A stretch of DNA of 64,000 nt, taken from positions 1 to 64,000 of the forward strand of contig CAILKO010000023.1 of the NCBI GenBank assembly GCA_903834835.1. The letters are read 5' to 3'. The number at the start of each line of letters is the position of its first letter. The stretch's first letter is position 1. Positions 26,002-34,700 of the stretch are shown piece by piece. The notes beneath the pieces are model-generated. The model worked only from the letters and a program-made list of their open reading frames with translations. It searched no databases and was not told the origin of the DNA. Made by a program: the position numbers and the translations under genes. Source of the DNA: an uncultured Pseudomonadota bacterium (GTDB lineage: Bacteria > Pseudomonadota > Gammaproteobacteria > Burkholderiales > SG8-39).

Positions 26002-27207
26002 CTAGCGCCGCTTCGCTCCCCGGTACAGCCACGCTGCAAAGACGAGCAGCAGCAGGGAAAGCACGCCGTTGAACGCGAAGCTGAGGCCCATGCCGAGCGC
26101 TGCCGCCACACCGCCCGCGATGATCGGCGCGACGGTGGAGGCGCCCTGGTTCACGCTCATGCGCAGGCCGAGCGCGACGCCGCGCTGATCGGGCGGCGCC
26201 TCTTCGCTTACGGTGGCAACGAGCAGCGGCAGGCTGAGGCCCTGACCGATACCGACCAGTGCCGCGGGCAGGAACACCCAGGGGTAGGTCAGGAGATGCG
26301 GCGAGAGGGCGACGCCGATCGCACCCAAGCCCAGCGCGATGGCGCAGGCCATGGCATTGCCCAGACGCGCGGCGACGCGACCGGCACCGAGTGTGACGAC
26401 GGTCGATACGCCCGCGTAGACCGCGAGCAGCGTGCCGATGGCCGAGGCGCCGAAGCCCTGCTGCACCATCAGCACCGGGTAGAAGGACATCCAGAAGATG
26501 GCGCTCCAGATCCGCACGAAGGTGAGCTGCAGCACGACCTGCATGCCGCGCAGGCGCAGCAGGCCCAATGCAAGGCCGAAGCCTGCGGAGCCGCCGCGCT
26601 TTGCGGTGGTGCGCGGCACGCGGACTTCAGGCAGCCGCGTCCCCATCAGGCAGAAAAGCATGGACATCAGCGAGAGCGTGACGAAGCTCCACTGGAAGCC
26701 GACGAGGTCGGACGAGGCCCCGATCACCAGCGGCGCGACGATCATGCCGGCGTTGGTGGCGAAGCTCATGCGCCCGGTGATGGTGGCGCGCTCCTCCGGC
26801 CGGCCGACGCTCGTGAGATAGGTCTGCGAGGCGAGCCAGGCGGTGCTGCGCGCGAGACCGCTGACGAGCTGCACGGCGAACAGGACCCAGTAGCTCTGCG
26901 TGAGCGCCCCGACCAGCGTGACGATGCCGCTCACGAAGGTGCTGAGGATATAGGTCCGGCGCGGCCCGAGGCGGTCGGCGAGTTCGCCGGAAGGCACCGA
27001 GAGCAGGGCGGGCACTGCCGCGCCCGCGCCGACGATCAGACCGATCATCTCGATCGGGGTATCGAGTTCCATCGCGCGCAGCGGGATCAGGAAGGCCACC
27101 ATCACGCTGTACGAGAAGCCGTAGGCGCCCGTCACATAGGCGAGCAGCATGCTCGCGCGGCTGATCCGGATGGCTTCCGGCTCGGCGGTCGGTGCGGTGG
27201 CGCTCAT
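26002..27207 (-). CDS. MFS transporter
   Basis: A 401-residue major facilitator with 12 hydrophobic segments and the signature ELADRLGPRRTYI between helices 2 and 3. The short cytosolic N-terminus begins MSATAPTAEPEAI. The large upstream extension of the frame is antisense to tspO and ignored. The family branch resembles sugar or drug efflux carriers; the substrate is unknown. Divergent from tspO with a 75-base gap. Confidence 0.86.
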   Translation of the reverse strand: MSATAPTAEPEAIRISRASMLLAYVTGAYGFSYSVMVAFLIPLRAMELDTPIEMIGLIVGAGAAVPALLSVPSGELADRLGPRRTYILSTFVSGIVTLVGALTQSYWVLFAVQLVSGLARSTAWLASQTYLTSVGRPEERATITGRMSFATNAGMIVAPLVIGASSDLVGFQWSFVTLSLMSMLFCLMGTRLPEVRVPRTTAKRGGSAGFGLALGLLRLRGMQVVLQLTFVRIWSAIFWMSFYPVLMVQQGFGASAIGTLLAVYAGVSTVVTLGAGRVAARLGNAMACAIALGLGAIGVALSPHLLTYPWVFLPAALVGIGQGLSLPLLVATVSEEAPPDQRGVALGLRMSVNQGASTVAPIIAGGVAAALGMGLSFAFNGVLSLLLLVFAAWLYRGAKRR

Positions 27208-27282
27208 GGACGGCTTGCCTGAATGAACATTTGCGACATGCTGGTCTCCTCCCCGTGGGTAGTGCAACATAGCATCATTCTC

Positions 27283-27765
27283 ATGACTCCCGACCGCCGC
27301 CGCAGCCTGTACGCATTCATCGGCTTTCTCGCGCTCTGCCTCGCGATCTCCGCGGCGGGGGGCTGGGTGACCGCCCAGAGCGTGGGGACGTGGTTCCGGG
27401 CGCTCGAAAAGCCGTCCTTCAACCCGCCCGACTGGGTGTTCGCACCCGTCTGGACCACGCTCTACATCCTGATCGCCGTCTCGGGGTGGCGCGTGTGGCG
27501 CCTGCGCGGCCTGACAGGCGCCCCCGGCGCGATGGCCGCCTATGCGACCCAGCTCGCGCTGAATCTCGGCTGGTCCTTCCTCTTCTTCGGCGCGCGCGAG
27601 ATCGGACTCGCCTTCGCCGAGGTGCTGCTGCTTCTCCTGGCGATCGCCGTGAACGCGGTCCTCTTCTGGCGCATCGATCGAAGCGCCGGCTGGCTGCTTG
27701 CGCCTTACTTCGCCTGGGTCAGCTTCGCGAGCCTGCTCAATTTCGCGCTGTGGCGGCTGAACTGA
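27283..27765 (+). CDS. tspO: TspO/MBR family membrane protein
   Basis: A 160-residue five-helix protein with the characteristic W-F-x-x-L-x-K-P-x-F-x-P-P-x-W sequence (residues about 38-52) and ALNLGWSFLFFGARE. TspO binds porphyrins and other tetrapyrroles and modulates oxidative or light stress. The ATG at 27283 gives the usual length; an earlier ATG at 27223 would add 20 residues without homology. Confidence 0.92.
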   Translation: MTPDRRRSLYAFIGFLALCLAISAAGGWVTAQSVGTWFRALEKPSFNPPDWVFAPVWTTLYILIAVSGWRVWRLRGLTGAPGAMAAYATQLALNLGWSFLFFGAREIGLAFAEVLLLLLAIAVNAVLFWRIDRSAGWLLAPYFAWVSFASLLNFALWRLN

Positions 27766-27787
27766 GGGCGCAACTGGAGCGGACCTG

Positions 27788-28180
27788 TCATCTGTGCCGC
27801 AGGCCAGGCGCAGCAAACGCCACACCCAGCCGTGTCGCCAGGCGCTCGAGATTCCGGTCCGTCGTCCAGAGCACTGTATCCGGCGTGAGCAACACCGAAG
27901 CGAGCAGGGCAAGGTCCACCGCGCCACAACCGGAGTCATAGAGCCGCTTCGTCTCGATCAAGGCAAGTATCTCGCCGGTCGTGGCAACGCGCGCCTGCTG
28001 CAGTGCAAGGAGATCGCCCAGTGTGCGCGATCGCGGTGCGGGCGGCGAGCCGCAGGCGAGTTCAAGAACGATGAGTGGATGGCACCGCACCTGGTCCGTT
28101 GCAAGCAGCGCTTGAAGAACGGGACTCGCGCTGCGGAAATGCCCGATCCAGACCGAGGTATCCGCCAGGACCGAACTCAT
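27788..28180 (-). CDS. vapC: VapC-type PIN-domain ribonuclease toxin
   Basis: A 130-residue PIN protein. The four acidic positions are visible in VLADTSVWI, VLELACG, GAVDLALLAS and LWTTDRNLE. VapC toxins cleave initiator tRNA or rRNA. Its ATG overlaps the stop of the antitoxin gene (ATGA), the normal vapBC arrangement. It converges with tspO. Confidence 0.9.
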   Translation of the reverse strand: MSSVLADTSVWIGHFRSASPVLQALLATDQVRCHPLIVLELACGSPPAPRSRTLGDLLALQQARVATTGEILALIETKRLYDSGCGAVDLALLASVLLTPDTVLWTTDRNLERLATRLGVAFAAPGLRHR

Positions 28181-28386
28181 CTCGGCGTGACGTCTGCCGG
28201 TCGCCGGCGGGCCGTGTTCTTCATGCCGGGAGCCTTGCCGCCCAGTGCAGCAAGCCGCTTGCCAGCCTGCACGCGCACGAAGACCTTCATTGCTTCACGG
28301 AACAAATCGCCCTTGTCCATGCCCGGATCGGCGACCTCCAGCGCGCGCTGATAGAGCTCGTCATCGATCGATACGGTTGTTCTCAT
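28177..28386 (-). CDS. vapB: VapB-type antitoxin
   Basis: A 69-residue protein starting MRTTVSIDDELYQRALEVA, the ribbon-helix-helix-like N-terminus of type II VapB antitoxins, with a basic C-terminal tail that would wrap the toxin. GAGGCGGGG precedes the ATG at 28386. A longer frame to 28425 is not used because it would run through the operator. Confidence 0.87.
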   Translation of the reverse strand: MRTTVSIDDELYQRALEVADPGMDKGDLFREAMKVFVRVQAGKRLAALGGKAPGMKNTARRRPADVTPR

Positions 28387-28410
28387 CCCCGCCTCACTTG
28401 AATCTAATTT

Positions 28411-28438
28411 GATGCATATTAGCATCGGTTATGATGCA
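28411..28438. promoter_or_regulatory. Probable VapB operator
   Basis: Inverted repeat GATGC-ATATTA-GCATC (28411-28426) followed at 28432 by another half-site TGATGCA, 25 bases before the vapB start. Repeated GATGC half-sites right upstream of an RHH-type antitoxin are what autorepression would need. Confidence 0.5.
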
Positions 28439-28462
28439 AAAGAGGCTTGCGGTTCACACCTT

Positions 28463-28918
28463 CTAGCGAACTCCCGTGAGCCGGTCGAGCGATACGGCAC
28501 CAGCGCCCCGGCCGATCAGGTAGAGCATCAGGGCGGCCCAGCTCAGATGCGTCGGCCAGGCATCGGGATACACGAAAATCTGGATCACGGCGGTCATCCC
28601 GAAGAGCGCCAGAGCGGACAGGCGCGTCGCGAGCCCGAGCACGAGCAGCAGCGGAAGCAGGTGCTCGCCGAAGGTCGCCATCTGCGCGGCGAACTCGGGC
28701 GGCAGGAGCGGCAGGCGGTATTCCTCGCGGAACAGCAGGTAGGTGGATTCCTTGATCGTGAACCAGCCCTCCACCTTCGTGCGTCCCGAAAGGAAGAAGA
28801 TCGCCGCAACCGCAATGCGGCAGGAGAGGGCGAGGATGCTGTGCGCGACGAGCGTTTCGAGCCGAACCGTCAGTCGATTCCAGCGTCCGATAAGTCCGGC
28901 TTTCGCAACTGCGTTCAT
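28463..28918 (-). CDS. DoxX-family membrane protein of the bufferin operon
   Basis: A 151-residue four-helix DoxX protein: [20 protein letters not shown]-like segment ([19 protein letters not shown]), the DoxX hallmark, then [21 protein letters not shown]. DoxX genes regularly end DUF2282-DUF692-DUF2063 operons; the protein may handle electron transfer or secretion-linked redox steps. Its ATG overlaps the DUF2063 stop. Confidence 0.88.
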   Translation of the reverse strand: MNAVAKAGLIGRWNRLTVRLETLVAHSILALSCRIAVAAIFFLSGRTKVEGWFTIKESTYLLFREEYRLPLLPPEFAAQMATFGEHLLPLLLVLGLATRLSALALFGMTAVIQIFVYPDAWPTHLSWAALMLYLIGRGAGAVSLDRLTGVR

Positions 28919-29697
28919 GTGTCTGTCTCCAAGTTGAATAATGCGCCCGCTCCGAGCAGGTCCGCCAGGATCGCAGCGAGATCGGCCTGCGGCCATCGGG
29001 CGAGGACCTGTGCCGCTGCTGCGGCAAGCGTGCTGCCTGGTGCGCAGGCCTGCAGGAACACGCAGCCGGCTTCGTCGATCGCGGTCCAGCGGACCGCATC
29101 GTAGGGACGGCTGATCAGACAGCCGTCGCCCTGCCAAGGGAGGTCGCCGAGCGCCCTGGCCTCGCGCGTCCGGCGCCAGATCGCGCCCGCGGGCTGAGCG
29201 TCGAACCAGGCCCAGCGCGCGGCGGCGTGCGGACGCACGCGAACGTCGCCCAGTGCCTCCGGCGCAAGCGCGGTGAGTGCCGCCGCGTCGAGCGCCACTT
29301 CATCGGCCGCGACATGTACTTCGGTCCACATGCGATCGAGAGCTGCGACGCCCGCAAGCCAGGGGAGTTCCGCCGCGGGCGCAAAGCCCGTGAGGAATCC
29401 GGCAAAGGCCGCGCCGTAATCCAGCAGCGACGCCTGTGCGGGGGGCGAGCGCCGCAGGTAGACATCGGCGGCGGCGGCGAACCATTCCTCGCCGACCAGC
29501 TGCGTGACGCTCGGATAGTTGGCGCGCAGCGCGTCCACGCAGCCCTTGATGACGGTGTTCCGGTAGACCGCGAATCCGGGCTGGCGCGCGAGTGCCGCGA
29601 CCGCTGGCGACACCGCCGCCCCGGGATCGTAGAGCGCCCGGATGAAATCGTCGTGAAAACCTGCGCCCGGGCCGTTTACGCCTGCGTCCACGTTCAT
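28915..29697 (-). CDS. bufC: DUF2063 (HvfC/BufC-like) partner of the MNIO maturase
   Basis: A 260-residue protein whose N-terminal DUF2063 domain reads [43 protein letters not shown], with a helical C-terminal part. In characterised RiPP systems this protein holds the precursor leader for the DUF692 iron oxidase. It overlaps the maturase gene by 4 bases (ATGA) and the doxX gene by 4 bases. Confidence 0.88.
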   Translation of the reverse strand: MNVDAGVNGPGAGFHDDFIRALYDPGAAVSPAVAALARQPGFAVYRNTVIKGCVDALRANYPSVTQLVGEEWFAAAADVYLRRSPPAQASLLDYGAAFAGFLTGFAPAAELPWLAGVAALDRMWTEVHVAADEVALDAAALTALAPEALGDVRVRPHAAARWAWFDAQPAGAIWRRTREARALGDLPWQGDGCLISRPYDAVRWTAIDEAGCVFLQACAPGSTLAAAAAQVLARWPQADLAAILADLLGAGALFNLETDT

Positions 29698-30557
29698 GCG
29701 GCCTCCGCAAGCGAACCTGCCGCCTGGGTCGCCGCGCATTGCAGCACGTCTTGCGCCCGGTCGCGCTCGGCCATCAGGTCCTCGAAGGCGGGCAGCTTGC
29801 CATCGCGCTCGATCAGCGTCGGGCGCGGCCCGATTCGTGTCACCAGACGCTCGTACAGTGTCCAGACCTCGGTCGCGACCGGCGTGTCGTGGGAGTCGAT
29901 CAGGAGGTCCACCGCCGGATTCGCATCGCGCGTATGGCCGGCCAGATGAATTTCGCTGACGGCCTCGCCCGGAAAGGCATCGAGCCAGGCCTCGGCGGAA
30001 CAGCCGAGATTCCTGGCGCTCACGTAGATATTGTTCACGTCGAGCAGCAGACTGCAGCCGGTGCGATGCACGAGTGCCGCGAGGAAGTCTGTCTCCGACC
30101 AGTCGTGGTCTTCGATCCTGAGATAGTGCGAAGGGTTCTCGATGGAAATCTGGCGCCCGAGCATCGTCTGGGCGATATCGATATTCTCCGCGATGCGCTC
30201 GAGCGCCGCGCGCGTACGCGCAATGGGCAGCAGGTCCGGGTAGTACACGCCGCGCCAGCTGCTCCAGGCGAGGTGCTCGGTCACGCGCGCGGGCTCGATC
30301 CACCGGATGAGAGCGGCGAGTCTGCGCAGGTGATCGCGATCAGGTGGCACATCCGCGGCAAGCGACAGTGCCACCCCGTGCAGCGCGACAGGATGCGTCG
30401 CGCGGATCGCTGCGAGCCAGGCGAGGCGCGGCCCGCCCGGCACGAAGTAGTTCTCCGGATGCACCTCGAACCACAAACCCGGCGCGGCACACTGGCGCGC
30501 CGCTTCGAAGTGCTCGGGCTTGAGGCCGATGCCGGCGCCGGGGCTCGTGGTCATCAT
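29694..30557 (-). CDS. bufB: DUF692 multinuclear non-heme iron oxidase (MNIO), bufferin maturase
   Basis: A 287-residue TIM-barrel MNIO of the HvfB/BufB type: GIGLKPEH, ENYFVPGG, HGVALSLAAD, ENPSHYLR, LLLDVNNIYVSARN, EIHLAGH and DSHDTPV carry the conserved His, Asp, Glu and Asn iron ligands. These enzymes convert precursor cysteines to thiooxazole or related heterocycles. Start MM at 30557/30554. It lies 24 bases after the precursor gene and is coupled to the DUF2063 gene. Confidence 0.92.
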   Translation of the reverse strand: MMTTSPGAGIGLKPEHFEAARQCAAPGLWFEVHPENYFVPGGPRLAWLAAIRATHPVALHGVALSLAADVPPDRDHLRRLAALIRWIEPARVTEHLAWSSWRGVYYPDLLPIARTRAALERIAENIDIAQTMLGRQISIENPSHYLRIEDHDWSETDFLAALVHRTGCSLLLDVNNIYVSARNLGCSAEAWLDAFPGEAVSEIHLAGHTRDANPAVDLLIDSHDTPVATEVWTLYERLVTRIGPRPTLIERDGKLPAFEDLMAERDRAQDVLQCAATQAAGSLAEAA

Positions 30558-30581
30558 GAGGTCATGCCTGAACGCAGGCGG

Positions 30582-30851
30582 CTAGATCGCCGTCAGCGAA
30601 CCCTTGCCCTTGGGTGTGACGATCGAGGTGCAGGTGCCTTTGGCGACGTACTTCCAGGCATTGCCCTGGTAGTCGGCCTTGGACGTGCCGGCGCAGGTGG
30701 TGCCGGGGCCGGCCGCGCAGTCGTTCTTGCCGGCGAGCGATACCCCGTAGCACTTCTCCTGGTCGGCGGCCTTCTTCTCCTGGGCGATGGCGACGCCGGA
30801 CGAGAGGGCGGCGAGGGTGAGGGCGGCAACGGCGAGAGATGCGGTCTTCAT
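30582..30851 (-). CDS. bufA: DUF2282 bufferin-type RiPP precursor
   Basis: An 89-residue secreted precursor: Sec signal to about residue 24 (AIAQ), then a core with four cysteines at 34, 45, 53 and 74 in the contexts EKCYGV, KNDCAAG, TTCAGT and KGTCTS. This Cys-pattern defines the DUF2282 family, recently recognised as bufferins, metal-sequestering (copper) peptides matured by MNIO enzymes. CAAGGAGCC lies just before the ATG. It heads the operon and has its own sigma-F-type promoter at 30929-30954. Confidence 0.9.
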   Translation of the reverse strand: MKTASLAVAALTLAALSSGVAIAQEKKAADQEKCYGVSLAGKNDCAAGPGTTCAGTSKADYQGNAWKYVAKGTCTSIVTPKGKGSLTAI

Positions 30852-30928
30852 GGTGTGGCTCCTTGCAATGTTGGGGATCGGCCTCAGCCCGCCCGGCACG
30901 ATGCCGGGTTGGCGGGTCCGTCAGGTAA

Positions 30929-30954
30929 TTCGCGTCTGTGCGCGTGCCGGTTAC
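30929..30954 (-). promoter_or_regulatory. ECF sigma-F-type promoter of the bufferin operon
   Basis: On the minus strand GTAACC (30954-30949) is followed after exactly 16 bases by CGAA (30932-30929). This equals the sigma-F promoter known for Caulobacter sigF-nrsF regulons (GTAACC-N16-CGAA). It lies 78 bases before the precursor start. Confidence 0.75.
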
Positions 30955-30997
30955 AGCGCAGTGCATAATTCGCGCGGTTTTATTTTTTGCAGTCCCT

Positions 30998-31023
30998 GTA
31001 ACCCCATGGCCTCTGCCCGCGAA
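30998..31023 (+). promoter_or_regulatory. ECF sigma-F-type promoter of sigF-nrsF
   Basis: On the plus strand GTAACC (30998-31003), a 16-base spacer and CGAA (31020-31023) stand 33 bases before the sigma-factor start. Together with the opposite-strand copy it forms a divergent pair, so the sigma factor should autoregulate and drive the bufferin operon at once. Confidence 0.75.
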
Positions 31024-31055
31024 CTCCCCAGGACACCCGCTGCGAGGAAGTCGGT

Positions 31056-31601
31056 TTGAATTCCGGCGAAACCCGGCTGCACGCGCTGATGGTGCGCGGG
31101 CTGGCAGGCGATGGCACCGCGTATCACGACTTCCTGAAGGAACTGAGCGCGCACCTGCGCGCCTTCCTCAGGCGGCGGCTCGCGGCGCTGCCGGACGACG
31201 TGGAGGATCTCGTGCAGGAAACACTGCTTGCCGTGCACAACCAGCGCCACACTTACGAGTCCGACCAGCCGTTGACGGCCTGGGTACACGCGATCGCGCG
31301 TTACAAGCTGATCGACTTTCTGCGCCGTCGCTCCGGACGCGAAGCCCTCACCGACCTGCTGGACGAAGAAATGGAAGTCTTTGCCACGAGCGACACCGGG
31401 GCGGAGGATGCGCGCAGGGATATCGCAACGCTGCTCGCGCAGTTGCCCGACCGCCATCGCCTCCCGATACGCTACGTAAAGCTCGAGGGACTGTCGGTCT
31501 CGGAGGCGTCCCGCATCTGCGGCATGTCGGAATCGGCGGTGAAGGTCGGGATACACCGTGGGCTCAAGGCGCTCGCACGACTGATCAAGGATGCAACATG
31601 A
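31056..31601 (+). CDS. sigF: ECF sigma factor, SigF type
   Basis: A 181-residue ECF sigma factor starting with TTG after GAGGAAG. Region 2 includes [21 protein letters not shown] and [20 protein letters not shown]; region 4 has [44 protein letters not shown], the helix-turn-helix reading the -35. The last codon overlaps nrsF (ATGA). In Caulobacter this sigma responds to heavy metals and controls DUF2282 operons, which matches the divergent bufferin genes here. Confidence 0.92.
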   Translation: MNSGETRLHALMVRGLAGDGTAYHDFLKELSAHLRAFLRRRLAALPDDVEDLVQETLLAVHNQRHTYESDQPLTAWVHAIARYKLIDFLRRRSGREALTDLLDEEMEVFATSDTGAEDARRDIATLLAQLPDRHRLPIRYVKLEGLSVSEASRICGMSESAVKVGIHRGLKALARLIKDAT

Positions 31602-32239
31602 AAACGGATGATCTGATTTCGATGCTCGCCACTGGCGGCGGCGCCGTAGAGGCCGGTGCAACGCGCCGGCGCTACGCGACCGCGCTCGGCTGGGGCGCCT
31701 TTGGCGCGACGCTGCTGATGGCGCTGTTCCTCGGCGTGCGGCCGGATCTGGCCGAGGCGGTGCGCCTGCCCATGTTCTGGGTGAAGCTCGCGTTTCCGAT
31801 TGCCGTGGCCGCGATCGCATTCGGTGCCGCCGGGCGTCTGTCGCGTCCCGGCGCGGGACTTGGTCGTCTGCCGGGAACACTGGCCGGCTGCGTGCTGGCG
31901 ATCTGGCTGCTCGCCGGTCTTGCCTTGCTTGGCGCCGGACCGGAGGCGCGGAACGCACTGATATTCGGCACCTCCTGGTATGTGTGCCCGCTCCTGATCG
32001 CGGGTCTGTCGATCCCGCCGCTGGCGAGCGCGTTGTGGGCGATGCATGGACTCGCGCCGACCCGTCTCGCGCTGGCGGGGGGAGCGGCCGGTCTGCTTGC
32101 AGGTGGGCTGGGTGCCGCGGCCTATGCGCTGTATTGCGACGAAATGGGCGCACCCTTCCTCGCGATCTGGTATCTCATCGGCATGCTCATCCCGGCAATG
32201 GCGGGCGCGCTGCTCGCACGTCCGTTGTTGCGCTGGTAG
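31598..32239 (+). CDS. nrsF: NrsF (DUF1109) anti-sigma factor
   Basis: A 213-residue inner-membrane protein with six predicted helices and a short cytosolic N-terminus ([14 protein letters not shown]) that would hold the sigma factor. Cysteines at 130 (TSWYVCPLL) and 180 ([12 protein letters not shown]) match the conserved pair implicated in metal sensing in the Caulobacter homologue; another lies at 98. Translationally coupled to sigF. Confidence 0.9.
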   Translation: MKTDDLISMLATGGGAVEAGATRRRYATALGWGAFGATLLMALFLGVRPDLAEAVRLPMFWVKLAFPIAVAAIAFGAAGRLSRPGAGLGRLPGTLAGCVLAIWLLAGLALLGAGPEARNALIFGTSWYVCPLLIAGLSIPPLASALWAMHGLAPTRLALAGGAAGLLAGGLGAAAYALYCDEMGAPFLAIWYLIGMLIPAMAGALLARPLLRW

Positions 32240-32252
32240 GCACGGCCTCCGG

Positions 32253-32399
32253 GTGCAGCGTCTCCTCCTGCTGGGCGGCGGACATGCGCACTGGGAAGTG
32301 CTGGCGCGCTGCGGATCGAGGATCGTGCTGCTGCGCTCGATGCCGGCGCGCCTACGCTTGCGTGCAGCAAGAATGAACACCCGGCGCTGCACCGCATGA
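32253..32399 (+). pseudogene. N-terminal remnant of a FAD/NAD(P) oxidoreductase
   Basis: Between nrsF and the DUF547 gene a GTG-started 48-residue frame opens with RLLLLGGGHAHWEVL, which is the dinucleotide-binding beta-alpha turn (G-G-G-H-A-H) of the SelD-associated/NDH-2-like oxidoreductases. The rest (SMPARLRLRAAR...) has no likeness and the frame stops after 48 codons, overlapping the next ATG. I read it as a relic of a deleted gene, though it may still be translated as a leader. Confidence 0.4.
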
Positions 32400-33232
32400 A
32401 GCGGGCGCTCGTCCTGTGCGGGCTGCTCCTCGTCGCGTTTGCGTCAAGTCCCGCCCTGGCGCAGTTCGATCATACCCACAGCGACTGGAACCGGCTGCTG
32501 TCGCGTCATGTCGTGACCGCGGAAGACGGGTATGCGACACGCGTGCGCTACCGCGCGTTCGCGAAGGACCGCGCCGCGCTGCACGGATACCTCGCCGCGC
32601 TCTCGCGCGCAAGCGAATCGGAGTTCTCGACGTGGTCCAGGCCCGAGCGTCTGGCTTTTCTGATCAACGCCTACAACGCCTTCACCATAGAGAAGGTGCT
32701 CTCGCGCTATCCGGATCTCCTATCCATCCGGGATTTCGGTTCCGTATTCGGAAATCCCTGGAAGGACCGCTTTTTCACGCTACTCGGGAGGATGCAGAAT
32801 CTGGACGGCATCGAGCACGGGATGATCCGGGCACCCGGGGTGTTCGACGAGCCGCGCATCCATTTCGCGGTCAATTGCGCCGCGACTGGCTGTCCCGCGC
32901 TGCGCGAAGAGGCCTATGTCGCGGCCCGGCTGGATGCGCAGCTCGAAGCGCAGACGGTACGATTCCTCTCGGATCGCAGCCGCAACCGGATCGAGCGGGG
33001 CGTACTGCGCATCTCGCGCATCTTCGATTGGTACCGTGAGGACTTCTCCGCCGGGAACCGCGGCTGGCACGCCACGGCCGGGTTCGTCGCGCAGTACGCC
33101 CGCTATCTGTCGGATACGGAGCCGGAGCGGCAGTCGATTCGGGAATCACGATATGCGATCGAGTTCCTGGACTACGACTGGCGGCTGAATGATGCGGAGG
33201 GGGAGCACGGGCGGCAGGAACCGCATAGATAG
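32396..33232 (+). CDS. DUF547 secreted protein
   Basis: A 278-residue protein with a Sec signal (cleavage near ALAQ, residue 23). DUF547 features: RPERLAFLINAYNAFTIEKVL, FGNPWKDRFFTLLGR, LDGIEHGMIR and RIHFAVNCAATGCPALREEAY, including a conserved Cys pair. The role is unknown; such genes recur near metal-stress sigma factors, and this one follows sigF-nrsF. The TAG stop lies inside palindrome copy 5. Confidence 0.85.
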   Translation: MKRALVLCGLLLVAFASSPALAQFDHTHSDWNRLLSRHVVTAEDGYATRVRYRAFAKDRAALHGYLAALSRASESEFSTWSRPERLAFLINAYNAFTIEKVLSRYPDLLSIRDFGSVFGNPWKDRFFTLLGRMQNLDGIEHGMIRAPGVFDEPRIHFAVNCAATGCPALREEAYVAARLDAQLEAQTVRFLSDRSRNRIERGVLRISRIFDWYREDFSAGNRGWHATAGFVAQYARYLSDTEPERQSIRESRYAIEFLDYDWRLNDAEGEHGRQEPHR

Positions 33233-33250
33233 TAACGCATACGTTACTAT
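33229..33250. repeat. Dispersed palindrome, copy 5
   Basis: ATAGTAAC-GCATAC-GTTACTAT overlapping the DUF547 stop and 165 bases before the CpxP-like gene. CCTGCAAGCCGGA follows at 33256-33268, identical to the 13-mer next to copy 6. Confidence 0.75.
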
Positions 33251-33415
33251 ATATTTCCTGCAAGCCGGATTTCTTCCCCCGCGCTGTCCCTCTGCCCGGC
33301 GCCCGTCCGCCGGAACCGCCCTGCGTTTGCGCTTTACACAACTTTACCGAGCGCACACAGCCTGTTTACCGCGGGCGCGCAGCATGGCATCACCTCAACC
33401 CCGAAGGAGATGACC

Positions 33416-33943
33416 ATGGAAACGAAACCCGAGAACACCCCGTCCGCCCCCGCTGTCGCCGCGCCCGCCCGCAAGGGGCGCCGCTGGGGCAGGCGCTTCG
33501 CGATCGGCAGCCTGATCGCGATTGCCGCCGCAGGGATCGGCTTCAAGCTCTTCCATCATCACGGCTGGCACCGCGGCGCATCGGACCCGGCGCAGATGGA
33601 ATCTCATGTGAACTGGATGCTGAAGCGCTTCTATTCGCGCATCGACGCGACCGACGCGCAGAAGCAGAAGATCAGCCCCATCGTGCAGGCCGCGGCGCGC
33701 GATCTGCTGCCGCTGCGCGAACGGCTGCGCGCGGCACGCGGCCAGGCCGCCACGCTGCTCGAAGCCCCGGCCTTCGATCGCGCCGCCGTGGAAGCGCTGC
33801 GTCAGGATCAGATGAAGCTCGCCGACGAGGCCTCGAAGCGCCTCGCGCAGGCGATCGCGGACACGGCCGAGGTCCTCACGCCCGAACAGCGCCGCGAACT
33901 GGCCGCGCGCCTCGGGCGGCATGCGGGCTGGCATCAGGCGTGA
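33416..33943 (+). CDS. CpxP/Spy-like periplasmic metal-stress protein
   Basis: A 175-residue protein with a basic N-terminus and one membrane anchor (RRFAIGSLIAIAAAGIGFKLF, about 24-44), then a His-rich stretch HHHGWHRG and an all-helical domain ending LTPEQRREL, the LTxxQ motif of Spy/CpxP/CnrX-type proteins. The His cluster could bind metal. GAAGGAGA precedes the second ATG at 33416, chosen over 33410 for spacing. It precedes a two-component system, as cpxP-like sensors often do. Confidence 0.82.
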   Translation: METKPENTPSAPAVAAPARKGRRWGRRFAIGSLIAIAAAGIGFKLFHHHGWHRGASDPAQMESHVNWMLKRFYSRIDATDAQKQKISPIVQAAARDLLPLRERLRAARGQAATLLEAPAFDRAAVEALRQDQMKLADEASKRLAQAIADTAEVLTPEQRRELAARLGRHAGWHQA

Positions 33944-33992
33944 AGCAGGAGGATACGAGCGTGCACGCGCCAGCCTCGCTACACTCCTGCGC

Positions 33993-34700
33993 ATGAGCCC
34001 GCACCTGCTCGTCATCGACGACGACACCCGTCTCGCCGCGATGGTCTCCGACTATCTCGGCGCTGCGGGCTTTCGCGTGGAGACCGCCGCATCGGGCGAG
34101 GCGGGGCTGGCGCGGCTGGCCGAGGCCGCCGCGCGCGAGCCCTTCGATGCGCTGGTGCTGGATCTCTCGCTGCCGGGCATGGACGGGCTGGAGGTCTGCC
34201 GGCAGCTGCGCGCAACCCATGATCTGCCAGTGCTGATGCTGACCGCGCGCGGCGATGCGACCGACCGCATCGTGGGCCTGGAGATCGGGGCCGACGACTA
34301 TCTGCCCAAGCCTTTCGAGCCGCGTGAACTGCTCGCCCGCCTGCGCGCGCTGCTGCGGCGCCGCGTGGCGCCGCGCAGCCAAGGGTCAAAGCCGCCGCTG
34401 CGCTTCGGGCGTCTGGAGGTGGACCGCGACGCGCGCGTCGCACGCATCGACGGTGCCGAGCGCGCGCTGACGGGCCACCAGTTCGCGCTGCTCGTGGCTT
34501 TTGCCGAGAACGCCGGACGCGTGCTGACGCGCGATGCGATCATGAACCTCGTGAAAGGCGAGGCACTGGAAGCCTACGACCGCTCGATCGACGTGCACGT
34601 GGGCCGCATCCGCGCGGCGATCGAGGACGACCCGAAAAAGCCGCGGCGCCTCGTGACCGTGCGCGGGGCAGGCTATGTATTCGCGAAGGCGCAGGACTGA
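33993..34700 (+). CDS. OmpR/PhoB-family response regulator
   Basis: A 235-residue regulator. The receiver domain has the acidic pocket VIDDD, phospho-acceptor LVLDLSLPGMDG, TAR and K in YLPKPFEP; the winged-helix DNA-binding domain spans about 130-232 (VLTRDAIMNLVKG...RSIDVHVGRIRAAIEDDPKKPRRLVTVRGAGYVF). CpxR/RstA-like. Its stop overlaps the kinase start (TGATG). Confidence 0.93.
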   Translation: MSPHLLVIDDDTRLAAMVSDYLGAAGFRVETAASGEAGLARLAEAAAREPFDALVLDLSLPGMDGLEVCRQLRATHDLPVLMLTARGDATDRIVGLEIGADDYLPKPFEPRELLARLRALLRRRVAPRSQGSKPPLRFGRLEVDRDARVARIDGAERALTGHQFALLVAFAENAGRVLTRDAIMNLVKGEALEAYDRSIDVHVGRIRAAIEDDPKKPRRLVTVRGAGYVFAKAQD

